Both the position numbers and the translations under genes were made by a program. The notes below the pieces were generated by a model. It saw nothing but the letters and a program-made list of their open reading frames with translations. It was not told where the DNA came from and made no database searches. Positions 9,585-17,405 of a stretch of DNA of 64,000 nucleotides are shown piece by piece; position 1 is the first letter of the stretch; each line of letters opens with the position of its first letter. Origin of the DNA: Edaphobacter aggregans (GTDB lineage: Bacteria > Acidobacteriota > Terriglobia > Terriglobales > Acidobacteriaceae); NCBI GenBank assembly GCA_022736715.1, contig DZDJ01000007.1, positions 1 through 64,000 on the forward strand, read 5' to 3'.

Positions 9585-9617
9585 CTTTCATCCCCGAAAT
9601 AACTTTGCACAGCGTCT

Positions 9618-10124
9618 CTACTTACCAATATCCAGCGAATCGGCAATCATGTTTTTTTCCGCCTGAATTGCAGAGGTGTTCAGTCCGTATGACCGTGTCG
9701 CCCCCATCAGGTCAACCATTTCCGTCAGCGGATTAATATCTGGATATGCAACATACCCATCCGGGCCCGCATCCGGACTTTGTGGATCATAACGCCGCAG
9801 CGGAGCATCTCCATCCGTTGCTATGCCCGCAACCTGCACACCAGCATCCTGCGCATCATCTGTATCGGGTGAGCCCCTCATTGCAAAGCTCACACCGGAA
9901 CCGTCCAGTCCAGCGCCGCCCGCCTGCCCTAGCAATGAAGCAGCAAAGCTCTGCTCTCCATTGGGTGATGCCGTTGCAAAAATCACCTGCTGGCGCCGGT
10001 ACGGCCCGCCGTCCGCTGTGCGCGTTGTTTCTGCATTCGCCATATTGGCCGCCACTACTTCAGCGCGAATACGCTCTGCTTTTAGTGCTGAACCACTTAC
10101 ATCCAGTACGCCAAATAGATTCAC
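9618..10124 (-). CDS. flgC: Flagellar basal-body rod protein FlgC
   Basis: Proximal rod subunit in the periplasm. The 168-aa product has the N-terminal rod motif (SGSALKAERIRAEVVAANMA, then NAETTRTADGGPYRRQ) and the C-terminal FlgC signature VAYPDINPLTEMVDLMGATR plus the terminal helix. It is about 25-30 residues longer than common FlgC proteins; the extra sequence is a Gly/Ala/Asp-rich segment around residues 65-110, probably a surface loop. It begins 26 nt after flgB in the operon. Confidence 0.95.
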   Translation of the reverse strand: MNLFGVLDVSGSALKAERIRAEVVAANMANAETTRTADGGPYRRQQVIFATASPNGEQSFAASLLGQAGGAGLDGSGVSFAMRGSPDTDDAQDAGVQVAGIATDGDAPLRRYDPQSPDAGPDGYVAYPDINPLTEMVDLMGATRSYGLNTSAIQAEKNMIADSLDIGK

Positions 10125-10150
10125 CTGTCAGCCCTCCATCCGCAGCCCTG

Positions 10151-10507
10151 TTATTTTCCATCCACATGGATCGCATTCATTATTTCGGAATACTCGTTTT
10201 TCAGTAACTCCACTCCAGTGCGAAACTGCAACTGCTCTTTCGCCATCTGCAGGCCTTCGCGGTCCAGCGAGACATTATTTCCATCCGGCCGCTCCACTAA
10301 TCCATTCACCTGCGCAGTAGCAGGATCAACACCAGCATTCGGCGCCTGCTGCAGTGCTTTCGCAAATGCGCTCTGAAAGTCGATGCCTAACGTGTGGTAC
10401 CCAGGAGTATCCACGTTTGCTGCATTCCCGGCCGTCAGCTTCAGCTCATCATTCGTCAGGTCAAGATATTTTTGTAACTCGTCGCTCAGCGGCGTCGTTA
10501 TCTGCAT
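10151..10507 (-). CDS. flgB: Flagellar basal-body rod protein FlgB
   Basis: Proximal rod subunit and first gene of the flagellar structural operon here. The 118-aa product carries the rod-protein motif LKLTAGNAANVDTPGYHTLG and the C-terminal pattern FRTGVELLKNEYSEIMNAI. I place the start at 10507 rather than an upstream ATG at 10555 because AGGAGG lies 4 nt before the 10507 ATG and the extra 16 residues have no counterpart in FlgB. About 120 nt separate it from the upstream activator gene; that gap contains an inverted repeat described separately. Confidence 0.94.
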   Translation of the reverse strand: MQITTPLSDELQKYLDLTNDELKLTAGNAANVDTPGYHTLGIDFQSAFAKALQQAPNAGVDPATAQVNGLVERPDGNNVSLDREGLQMAKEQLQFRTGVELLKNEYSEIMNAIHVDGK

Positions 10508-10564
10508 AACTCCTCCTGTCATTTTTTTTGATAGCAAATTATGGGTGCGGCTCAAGTACTACAA

Positions 10565-10591
10565 GCACCTGCCGATAAAAAAAGCAGGTGC
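10565..10591. repeat. Inverted repeat upstream of flgB
   Basis: A perfect 8-bp inverted repeat, GCACCTGC (10565-10572) and GCAGGTGC (10584-10591), encloses an 11-nt loop containing seven A (seven U on the minus-strand transcript). It lies between the stop codon of the sigma-54 activator gene and flgB. The U-run is in the loop, not after the stem, so it is not a normal intrinsic terminator. It could be an operator or an mRNA hairpin affecting flgB expression. Confidence 0.5.
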
Positions 10592-10626
10592 ATCACCATG
10601 AAACTATGCACTTGATAAGAAAATTC

Positions 10627-12045
10627 TTAGGCCGGTCTACCGGGCCTCACGTCGGCGTCGTCACAGGCTGCAATCGCACGGATGGGAAGGTCTTCCGGCA
10701 ATATCTCCAGGCGATCTTCCGCCAGAATCGCCGCCCGCTCCAACATATGGCCAAGCTCTCGCACATTCCCCGGCCAGCGATAGGCAATCATCTTCTGCAA
10801 AGCGTCCTTTTCCAGCCGCTTCACTGGCATCTCTGCGCCAAACCGCGCAAGAAAATGCTGTGCAAGAAGAGGAATATCTTCCACTCGTTCCCGCAACGCC
10901 GGAACCCGAACAGGAAAGACCGCCAGGCGATAGTACAAATCCGCGCGAAACTTTCCTTCACTCGCACGCTGTTCCAGCGGCTGATGCGTCGCGGCAATCA
11001 CACGCACATTCACACGCACCGGCTCATTATCCCCAACGCGTTGCAACTCTCCGCACTCAAGAAAACGCAGCAGCTTCGCCTGCAATGCCAGGGGCATCTC
11101 TCCGATTTCATCCAGAAAGAGAGTGCCGCCATCCGCCGCTTCAATTCTTCCTGTGCGCGACTGCACAGCCCCAGTAAAGGCGCCGCGTGTATGCCCAAAG
11201 AGTTCTGCTTCAAGCAGGGCCTCTGGAATTGCAGCGCAATTAAGCACGACAAATGACCTGGCCGCACGATTGCTGAGCCGATGCAGCGCCCGTGCCACCA
11301 CTTCTTTTCCCGACCCGGTTTCGCCTTCCAGTAAAACTGTTACCGTGCGCGGAGCAACCAGCCGTATGAGACGTGCCAGCTCCCGCATCGCAGCGCTTTC
11401 TCCAACTAACTCTGGAATCGGCATCGCTTCCGGCTTGATTATTTTGTGTTGCGATCGTACTGGCACTGCAAGATCGCTGCGCTCAACAGTCCGATCTTCC
11501 TGATTCGCCAAAATACCGCGCGCAGACACTACCGAGTCCATACTCGCTGCAGCCACTTCGCCTACACTCTCCGGAGCGGTTGTAAATGCAGACCCGCCCT
11601 CCGGGGCCATATTCCACACCGGTCCGTCATACTCCTGCGCCTGACGCAGGGCATGCAGTATTTCATTGCGCCGCGGACTGCGTGTGTCTGTACTCTTTTT
11701 TTCAATGCGCGATGCACCATCCATCCCCAGCAAATCAATCCACGGATAAGACACACGAACCTGTTCCACCAGTTCACTCACTTGCAGGTCCGGCAGCCAA
11801 CTGTCCAAAATCATCGCCTCTGCCGCAAATTCATCCAGATGCGCCAGTGCCTCTGCGCCTCCGCCTGCTTCGCGCACCTGCCAGCGCAGACCCATCAGCG
11901 TTCTGCACAACCGTTGACGGAAGGACCTGTCCGCACTGGCCAGCACCACAGTACGTGGCTTTATCGGAATATTTGTCGGTTTATGTTGCGTGCTGGCAGA
12001 AGAAAAAGGGCGAGTGGTTGTCATCGAAACTGATTGCCGTTCCAT
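10627..12045 (-). CDS. Sigma-54-dependent activator without HTH domain (FlgR/FleQ-like)
   Basis: NtrC-family AAA+ activator probably controlling flagellar genes. It has a degenerate receiver domain (phospho-acceptor-like Asp in ILDSWLPDL, but no clear acidic pair or conserved Lys) and a sigma-54 interaction domain with Walker A GETGSGKE, the GAFTGA loop and LFLDEIGEM. The C-terminal AAA+ lid ends near ILPEDLP, and only about 20 further residues follow. The Fis-type helix-turn-helix is absent, as in epsilonproteobacterial FlgR. I prefer the ATG at 12045 (AGGAG about 11 nt upstream, 472 aa); an in-frame ATG at 12132 has no ribosome site and one at 12024 is possible. It lies directly upstream of flgB. 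Confidence 0.85.
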   Translation of the reverse strand: MERQSVSMTTTRPFSSASTQHKPTNIPIKPRTVVLASADRSFRQRLCRTLMGLRWQVREAGGGAEALAHLDEFAAEAMILDSWLPDLQVSELVEQVRVSYPWIDLLGMDGASRIEKKSTDTRSPRRNEILHALRQAQEYDGPVWNMAPEGGSAFTTAPESVGEVAAASMDSVVSARGILANQEDRTVERSDLAVPVRSQHKIIKPEAMPIPELVGESAAMRELARLIRLVAPRTVTVLLEGETGSGKEVVARALHRLSNRAARSFVVLNCAAIPEALLEAELFGHTRGAFTGAVQSRTGRIEAADGGTLFLDEIGEMPLALQAKLLRFLECGELQRVGDNEPVRVNVRVIAATHQPLEQRASEGKFRADLYYRLAVFPVRVPALRERVEDIPLLAQHFLARFGAEMPVKRLEKDALQKMIAYRWPGNVRELGHMLERAAILAEDRLEILPEDLPIRAIAACDDADVRPGRPA

Positions 12046-12203
12046 ATCTCTTGCAGCTCCTCTTTGCGAACAGAAATTAATGCAAATCAAACAGGAAGCA
12101 GATTGCTCTGCACTCCAATCCATTGAAAACACGAATTACAGAAACTACTCTGCAAAGGCGGAAACACCCGACGTTGCCGTCATCGACTCTCCAGTAAGCT
12201 CAT

Positions 12204-12920
12204 CTAGGCAGATACTTCCGGCACCGGCGACATGGCCTCCATAAATCCGCCCGCATCCATCAGCCTGTACCCCACCCCGCGCACTGTCTCAATCAGCGCA
12301 TTTTCACTGCCGTCCTTGAGCTTTCTGCGTAAATAGTTGATGTACACATCCACTACGTTTGTTCCCGTTTCGCCAGACATGTGCCAGATATTTTCCAGCA
12401 GCATCGAACGGGAGACACAGCGCCCGCGGTTCTGCATCAGGCACTCCAGCAAGGCAAATTCTTTCACCGTCAGTCCTACGAAATGCCCGGCCTGCTCGAT
12501 CGTGCGCTCCACGCGGTTCAACACAATGTCGCCACAGCGCAGCACCAACCCCGTCTGTTGACCTCTCCGCCGCATCAGTGCCCGGCAACGTGCCGATAAC
12601 TCCTGAAATGAAAATGGTTTTGACATGCAATCGTCCGCGCCCATGTTCAAGCACCGCACGCGCTCTTCCACCTCGGTCCGCCCTGTCAGCACCAGAATTG
12701 AGGTCTCCCGATAAGCCCGGTGCACAAGATCCAGCACCTCTGTGCCGTCCCTCCGCGGCAAATTCAGGTCCAGCAGCAACAGCTCCGGCAGATGCTCTGC
12801 CACCTTCCGCAAGGCCTCTTCCCCATCTCCCGCGCAGGCGACCTCATGCCCATCCATTTCCATCCCTTTGCGCAGAAACAGCGCCAGCGCGCGCTCATCT
12901 TCCACAATCAGTACCCGCAT
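12204..12920 (-). CDS. OmpR/PhoB-family response regulator
   Basis: DNA-binding two-component response regulator of 238 aa. The receiver domain starts at once (MRVLIVEDE), with the phospho-acceptor Asp 51 in LLLLDLNLPRRDG, the switch Thr in LVLTGRT and Lys in CMSKPF. The C-terminal winged helix covers about residues 125-225 (LTVKEFALLECLMQNRGRCV, then NVVDVYINYLRRKL and TVRGVGYRLM). The start at 12920 is preceded by GAGGGG; a longer in-frame ORF to 13100 adds 60 residues with no domain. No sensor kinase gene adjoins it, so it is an orphan here. It might feed into flagellar control, but that is only positional inference. Confidence 0.93.
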   Translation of the reverse strand: MRVLIVEDERALALFLRKGMEMDGHEVACAGDGEEALRKVAEHLPELLLLDLNLPRRDGTEVLDLVHRAYRETSILVLTGRTEVEERVRCLNMGADDCMSKPFSFQELSARCRALMRRRGQQTGLVLRCGDIVLNRVERTIEQAGHFVGLTVKEFALLECLMQNRGRCVSRSMLLENIWHMSGETGTNVVDVYINYLRRKLKDGSENALIETVRGVGYRLMDAGGFMEAMSPVPEVSA

Positions 12921-13288
12921 GGCCCCTCTTTCAGAGACAGCTCCATCGCTGCAATATTTGGACAATTTAAGATTTGCCCTGGGAAAGACTCTCTCCGTTT
13001 CCCGCCCGTGCTTCAACGGCAAATGCACAATCGGGAACCAGCCAAGTCTCAAAAGAGAACAGAAAGTGAAATTGTTCCAAAATGGAAGCCCGGCAGACAT
13101 CTTGACTCCGCTCTACCACCCAACCGCCACTAACCCTGCGGCCCATTTTGAAATATGGCCTGTAAATTCGCCTGTAGTAAGATAGGCTTGCATTCAGCGC
13201 GCCATTCCCCCTGCCCAGGTACAGTCTGGCAATCGCGGCAGACATGGTTGCTGGCATCGAAATTCTGGCGAAGGAAATAAGCTAACTC
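12921..13288. other. 368-nt divergent intergenic region
   Basis: Gene-free stretch between the divergently transcribed response regulator and ssb. No convincing ORF, terminator or strong -10/-35 pair was found. Both promoters must lie here. An ATTC-N8-ATTC repeat occurs near 13192-13207 but has the wrong spacing for the repeat seen at lexA. Confidence 0.5.
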
Positions 13289-13753
13289 ATGGCAAAAAGT
13301 GTTAATAAGGTGATTCTTCTCGGCAATGTGGGCAAAGACCCGGAAATTCGCTCCACGGCAGGCGGCACCATGGTCGCCAGTTTCTCGCTCGCCACTACCG
13401 ATCGCGCCAAAGACCAGTCCGGCAACTGGACCGACCGCACAGAATGGCATAACCTGGTCGCCTTCCAGCGCACGGCAGAAATTATCCGTGACTATGTTAA
13501 GAAGGGTTCCAAGCTCTACGTCGAAGGCAAAATCCAGACCCGCTCCTGGGACGACAAGGAAAGCGGCCAGAAGAAATATCGCACTGAAATTCTGGTAAAT
13601 GACATTTCCCTGCTCAGCGGACGCAGCGAGGAAGGCGGCCAGTCCGCTGGCGGCAGCTATTCCCGCTCCAATACCGCCTCCTTTGATCAGCGCGCCCCCT
13701 CGGACGACTACGCCCAGACCACCGAAATCACCGACGACGACATCCCCTTCTAA
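13289..13753 (+). CDS. ssb: Single-stranded DNA-binding protein
   Basis: Tetrameric SSB that coats single-stranded DNA in replication, repair and recombination. The 154-aa product has the OB-fold (VNKVILLGNVGKDPEIRSTA, then FSLATTD, ERTAEIIRDYVKKGSKLYVE and GKIQTRSW) over residues 1-110. A Gly/Ser-rich linker follows, and the acidic C-terminal tip EITDDDIPF recruits partner proteins. Length is typical. It is monocistronic, divergent from the response regulator. The upstream ribosome site is weak. Confidence 0.97.
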   Translation: MAKSVNKVILLGNVGKDPEIRSTAGGTMVASFSLATTDRAKDQSGNWTDRTEWHNLVAFQRTAEIIRDYVKKGSKLYVEGKIQTRSWDDKESGQKKYRTEILVNDISLLSGRSEEGGQSAGGSYSRSNTASFDQRAPSDDYAQTTEITDDDIPF

Positions 13754-13877
13754 AGCAGTTGTCGCCGACCCCGGTTACAAGTGCGGGCCGCTGGCCCGCG
13801 CTTCTGCATCCAGGCAAATTCCGCTCAACTGCCGTCCAACATATGGCCTGTCGATTCATCCGCTGTAAACTGTCCTT

Positions 13878-14213
13878 ATGCTTGACGAACTCACCTTCCG
13901 CCGCGAAGCCGATGCGGCCCTCGAATCCCTGAAGAAAAGCCTGATCGCCGCAGAAGAAGAGGGCGACTTTGAAACCGAAGAGCAGAATGGCGTTCTGAAC
14001 ATCCTCTTCGATGCACCACCGGCCAAATTTGTCTTCACTCCCAACACTCCCGTCCGCCAGATCTGGATTTCGGCCCTGGCCACCAGCTTCAAGCTCGGCT
14101 GGTCCGACGAAGCTCAGGCCTTCATCCTGCCGCGCACCCGCGAAGACCTGAAGACGCTCACGCAGCGGCTCATCCAGGAGCACCTCGGCGACGATTCCGT
14201 CACTCTCTACTGA
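13878..14213 (+). CDS. cyaY: Frataxin-like iron donor protein (CyaY family)
   Basis: CyaY/frataxin proteins bind iron and modulate iron-sulfur cluster assembly by the cysteine desulfurase complex. The 111-aa product has the frataxin layout: an N-terminal acidic helix (FRREADAALESLKKSLIAAE), a beta-sheet core (NGVLNILF, KFVFTPNTPVRQIWISALAT) and a C-terminal helix. The motif QIWISA matches the conserved QIW of the family. It sits alone between ssb and a glycosyltransferase; no isc or suf genes are nearby. Confidence 0.85.
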   Translation: MLDELTFRREADAALESLKKSLIAAEEEGDFETEEQNGVLNILFDAPPAKFVFTPNTPVRQIWISALATSFKLGWSDEAQAFILPRTREDLKTLTQRLIQEHLGDDSVTLY

Positions 14214-14263
14214 AGATTTCCGGTAAGCTGCTACCAGCACGCAGACAGTCCACCCATTCGCCG

Positions 14264-15058
14264 ATGAAACTCTCCGTCGCCATCATCGCCTGCAACGAGG
14301 AAGCCAACCTTGCGCGCACTCTCGCCTCGGTCGCATGGGCCAGTGAGGTGATTGTGGTCGACTCCGGCTCCACCGACCACACCGTTGCCATCGCGCAGCA
14401 GCACGGCGCACAAGTTTTCATGGAAGAGTGGAAGGGCTTCGCCGCGCAGAAAAACTCTGCCCTGGCAAAATGCACCGGCGATTGGATTCTCTCCCTGGAC
14501 GCAGACGAAGAGGTCAGCCCCGGGCTCCGCATGCAGATCGAAACGCTGCTTTCCAGCCAGCCGCAGCACAATGCCTACTTCGTGCCGCGACAAAACTTCT
14601 TCCTCGGCCGCTGGATTCGTCACGGCGGCTTCTACCCGGACGCCAAACTGCGGCTCTTTCAGCGTGGCGCCGCACAATTCGAAGACCGTCCCGTGCATGA
14701 AACCATCCGTTATCACGGCAGCACCGGCACCCTCGGAGCCCACGGAACCCTAGGAGCCGCCAACAGCGCACTGCTCCACCACGCCTACCCCACGCTGGAA
14801 GACTACCTCGATCACATGAACCGCTACAGCACGCTCGGTGCGGAACTGGCGCACCGCAAAGGCAAAATCAGCCGCAGCCCGCTGGCCTTTTTCTGGAATG
14901 TATTGCTCAACCCCGGTGCAACCTTCCTCTACAACTATTTCCTCCGGCTCGGCTTTCTGGATGGCCGGGAGGGCCTGCTCCTGCACCTGCACCACTCGGT
15001 TTACGTCAGTTGGAAGTACGCCAAAGCCTGGCAATTGTCACGCAACGCACAAGGCTGA
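14264..15058 (+). CDS. Family 2 glycosyltransferase (WaaE/KdtX-like)
   Basis: GT-A fold glycosyltransferase, probably adding a sugar to lipopolysaccharide core or another surface glycan. The 264-aa product starts with the GT2 nucleotide-sugar site ([20 protein letters not shown], then [13 protein letters not shown]), followed by the metal-binding DXD region in [10 protein letters not shown]. The region after it ([20 protein letters not shown], then VHETI) matches the WaaE/KdtX-like subgroup. A hydrophobic C-terminal segment with [20 protein letters not shown] may associate with the membrane. The exact acceptor cannot be read from sequence. No other LPS genes are adjacent. Confidence 0.88.
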   Translation: MKLSVAIIACNEEANLARTLASVAWASEVIVVDSGSTDHTVAIAQQHGAQVFMEEWKGFAAQKNSALAKCTGDWILSLDADEEVSPGLRMQIETLLSSQPQHNAYFVPRQNFFLGRWIRHGGFYPDAKLRLFQRGAAQFEDRPVHETIRYHGSTGTLGAHGTLGAANSALLHHAYPTLEDYLDHMNRYSTLGAELAHRKGKISRSPLAFFWNVLLNPGATFLYNYFLRLGFLDGREGLLLHLHHSVYVSWKYAKAWQLSRNAQG

Positions 15059-15125
15059 CGCACCGCCACTTGCCACACACCACCGCATCTCCTATTCTGG
15101 TGCGTCACCTGGTCTGACCGACGCT

Positions 15126-16835
15126 ATGCCGACACAGAAAAAGAACCCGGACACCGGCATCCCGGCAGAAAAGCCCATCGGCGCGCCGACAGGCTCCAAT
15201 CTGGATGCCGACGGCCACGCCCGCTTCACCACCATCTCCGGCGTCCCGGTCGAGCGGCTTTACACCGCCGATAGCCTGCCAGCCGATTTCACCACTCACC
15301 AGTCCAGTTACCTCGGCCTGCCCGGACAGCCACCCTACACCCGCGGCATCCACAGCACCGGTTACCGCGGCAAACTTTGGACCATGCGACAGTTTTCCGG
15401 TTTCGCTTCTCCTGAAGAAACCAACGCCCGCTACAAATATCTGCTCGCCAATGGTGGCAGCGGGCTTTCCGTGGCCTTCGATCTGCCCACGCTGATGGGG
15501 CTCGACTCCGACCATCCGCAGAGTGAAGGCGAAGTTGGCAAATGCGGCGTCGCCATCGATTCTCTTGCCGACATGGAGACCCTTTTCGACGGAATCAATC
15601 TGGAAAGCACCACCGTCTCCATGACCATCAACTCTCCGGCCAGCATCCTGTGGGCCATGTATCTGGTGGTTGCAGAAAAGCAGGGAGCCGACTGGAAAAA
15701 AATCTCCGGCACACTGCAAAACGACATTCTGAAAGAGTACATTGCGCAGAAGGAATACATTTTTCCGCCAGCTCCCAGCATGCGGCTGGTCATTGACACC
15801 TTCGAGTTCGGCGCACTCCACACTCCACGCTTCAACCCCATCTCCATCAGCGGCTACCACATCCGCGAAGCTGGCTCCACTGCCGTGCAGGAGCTGGCCT
15901 TCACCCTCTACGACGGCATCGAGTACATTGAATGGGCCTTGCGCCGCGGCCTGCGCATCGACGACTTTGCCCCGCGGCTGAGCTTTTTCTTCAACTCCCA
16001 CAACGACTTTTTTGAGGAGATCGCCAAATTCCGTGCCGCCCGCAAAATCTGGTATCGCATCATGACCGAGCGCTTCAGCGCGCGCGAGCCGCGCTCCACC
16101 TGGATGCGCTTCCACACCCAGACCGCCGGCGTTTCTCTCACCGCGCAGCAGCCTGAAAACAACATCGCCCGCACGGCCTTGCAGGCCCTTGCCGCCGTGC
16201 TGGGAGGCACGCAGTCGCTGCACACCGACGCCTACGACGAGGCCCTTGCCCTGCCAACCGAGGACGCCGCCCGCATCGCACTGCGCACCCAGCAGATTCT
16301 CGCCTATGAGTCCGGCGTCGCCCAGACCATCGATCCTCTCGGCGGCTCCTGGTTTGTCGAAAAGCTCACACTCGATACAGAACAGGCCACCTTGGCCTAC
16401 TTCGACAAGCTCGATGCGCTCGGCGGCATGGTGAAAGCCATCGAAGCCGGATACCCACAAAAGGAAGTCGCCGAAGCCAGCTACCGCTATCAGCGCGAGG
16501 TCGAGGCCCACGAAAAGATCATCGTCGGCGTCAACGACTTCACCATCGACGAGGCGTGCCCAGAGATTCTGTACATCGGTGAAGAAGTTCGCCAGGCACA
16601 GATCGCCAAACTACAGCGCCTGCGCGCCCAGCGTTCCCAGAAAAAGGTCAACCAGACCCTCGCTGCCCTTCGCCACGCCGCCGCGCAGGAGCCAGCATCC
16701 AACTCCGGCACCCTGAGCCGCGCCAACACCATGCCCTATCTGCTGGACTGCGTGCGGGCCTATGCCACCGTTGGCGAAATCTGCGCCGCACTCAAAGAGG
16801 TCTTCGGTAGCTACGAAGAGTCCATCTGGATGTAA
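15126..16835 (+). CDS. icmA: Isobutyryl-CoA mutase-like large subunit (B12-dependent acyl-CoA mutase)
   Basis: Substrate-binding TIM-barrel subunit of an adenosylcobalamin-dependent acyl-CoA mutase. The 569-aa product has [41 protein letters not shown] and [10 protein letters not shown]. It lacks the C-terminal B12-binding domain, so it must pair with a separate small subunit, not seen in this window. The residues equivalent to methylmalonyl-CoA mutase Tyr89 and Arg207 are Phe90 and Gln208 here; the spacing (118 residues, then 37 to His245) matches exactly. Phe/Gln is the pattern of isobutyryl-CoA mutase, so isobutyryl-/butyryl-CoA isomerisation is more likely than methylmalonyl-CoA. I chose the ATG at 15126; the ORF runs upstream into the glycosyltransferase without homology. 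Confidence 0.85.
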   Translation: MPTQKKNPDTGIPAEKPIGAPTGSNLDADGHARFTTISGVPVERLYTADSLPADFTTHQSSYLGLPGQPPYTRGIHSTGYRGKLWTMRQFSGFASPEETNARYKYLLANGGSGLSVAFDLPTLMGLDSDHPQSEGEVGKCGVAIDSLADMETLFDGINLESTTVSMTINSPASILWAMYLVVAEKQGADWKKISGTLQNDILKEYIAQKEYIFPPAPSMRLVIDTFEFGALHTPRFNPISISGYHIREAGSTAVQELAFTLYDGIEYIEWALRRGLRIDDFAPRLSFFFNSHNDFFEEIAKFRAARKIWYRIMTERFSAREPRSTWMRFHTQTAGVSLTAQQPENNIARTALQALAAVLGGTQSLHTDAYDEALALPTEDAARIALRTQQILAYESGVAQTIDPLGGSWFVEKLTLDTEQATLAYFDKLDALGGMVKAIEAGYPQKEVAEASYRYQREVEAHEKIIVGVNDFTIDEACPEILYIGEEVRQAQIAKLQRLRAQRSQKKVNQTLAALRHAAAQEPASNSGTLSRANTMPYLLDCVRAYATVGEICAALKEVFGSYEESIWM

Positions 16836-16910
16836 ATCTGCATAAAAGAAGCAGCTTTTGCCCTCCACCAGCATCTACAACCTCAGAATCTGTTCAGGAG
16901 AGCCCCCACT

Positions 16911-17348
16911 ATGCCCTCAATCAAACCGCAGAACTACAAAAATCACGCCAGAATTGACCCCTGGTTCCACCTTTTTCTGATCGGGGTTCTTTTCATCAGC
17001 TGGATCGCCAGCATTGTGCATCTGGTGCGCCACGCCAACCTGCTTTCGCTCTGGCTGGTTGTGGTTTCCTTTGCCCTGCTGGTATTTGCCTTCAAAATGC
17101 GCCTTTACACGCTCAAAGTACAGGACCGCATCATCCGCCTGGAAGAGCGGTTGCGCCTTTATGCCCTGCTGAACGAGCCTCTGCGCTCGCGCATTCACGA
17201 ACTGACAGAGGCCCAGCTCATCGGCCTGCGTTTTGCCGCAGACAATGAAGTGCCCGAACTGGTGCATCGCACCCTGCAGGAGCACCTCACCCGCAAACAG
17301 ATCAAACAGGCCATCCAGAACTGGCGGGCCGACCACTGGCGCGTCTGA
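16911..17348 (+). CDS. DUF6526-like membrane protein
   Basis: Protein of unknown function, 145 aa. Two adjacent membrane helices are visible at about residues 20-40 (FHLFLIGVLFISWIASIVHL) and 47-64 (LWLVVVSFALLVFAFKMR). A soluble, charged, helical C-terminal half follows (IIRLEERLRLYALLNEPLRS). The opening PQNYKNHARIDPWFH and overall plan recall the DUF6526 family, common in Acidobacteria and Bacteroidetes. AGGAG lies about 10 nt before the ATG. It follows the mutase by 75 nt and is followed by a terminator hairpin. Confidence 0.75.
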   Translation: MPSIKPQNYKNHARIDPWFHLFLIGVLFISWIASIVHLVRHANLLSLWLVVVSFALLVFAFKMRLYTLKVQDRIIRLEERLRLYALLNEPLRSRIHELTEAQLIGLRFAADNEVPELVHRTLQEHLTRKQIKQAIQNWRADHWRV

Positions 17349-17352
17349 AACG

Positions 17353-17383
17353 CAAAAAAACGGCAGAGCATCCGCTCTGCCGT
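17353..17383 (-). terminator. Intrinsic terminator of the CysJ-like gene
   Basis: A 10-bp hairpin (ACGGCAGAGC 17360-17369, loop ATCC, GCTCTGCCGT 17374-17383) is followed on the minus strand by seven T. It terminates the minus-strand reductase gene. The same stem sits just after the plus-strand DUF6526-like gene and may act there too, but without a U-run. Confidence 0.88.
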
Positions 17384-17405
17384 TCGCTTTCCGCTCCACA
17401 ATCGT

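Noticed and set aside
10508..10560. Possible sigma-54 promoter upstream of flgB (CCGCAC and TTGCT)
   Set aside because: The two elements are separated by 7 nt instead of 5 and the -24 element lacks GG, so the fixed GG/GC spacing required by sigma-54 is not met.
13192..13207. ATTC-N8-ATTC upstream of ssb as a LexA site
   Set aside because: Spacing is 8, not the 7 seen at lexA, and it is about 85-100 nt from the start with no promoter match. It may be chance.
14838..15125. N-terminal extension of the mutase into the glycosyltransferase gene
   Set aside because: Overlaps a well-supported gene in another frame; the ATG at 15126 gives the family length.
15105..16511. Long antisense ORF (468 codons) opposite the mutase gene
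   Set aside because: It is in the frame favoured by high-GC codon structure on the other strand. Its product shows no domain, and the sense gene is clearly real.
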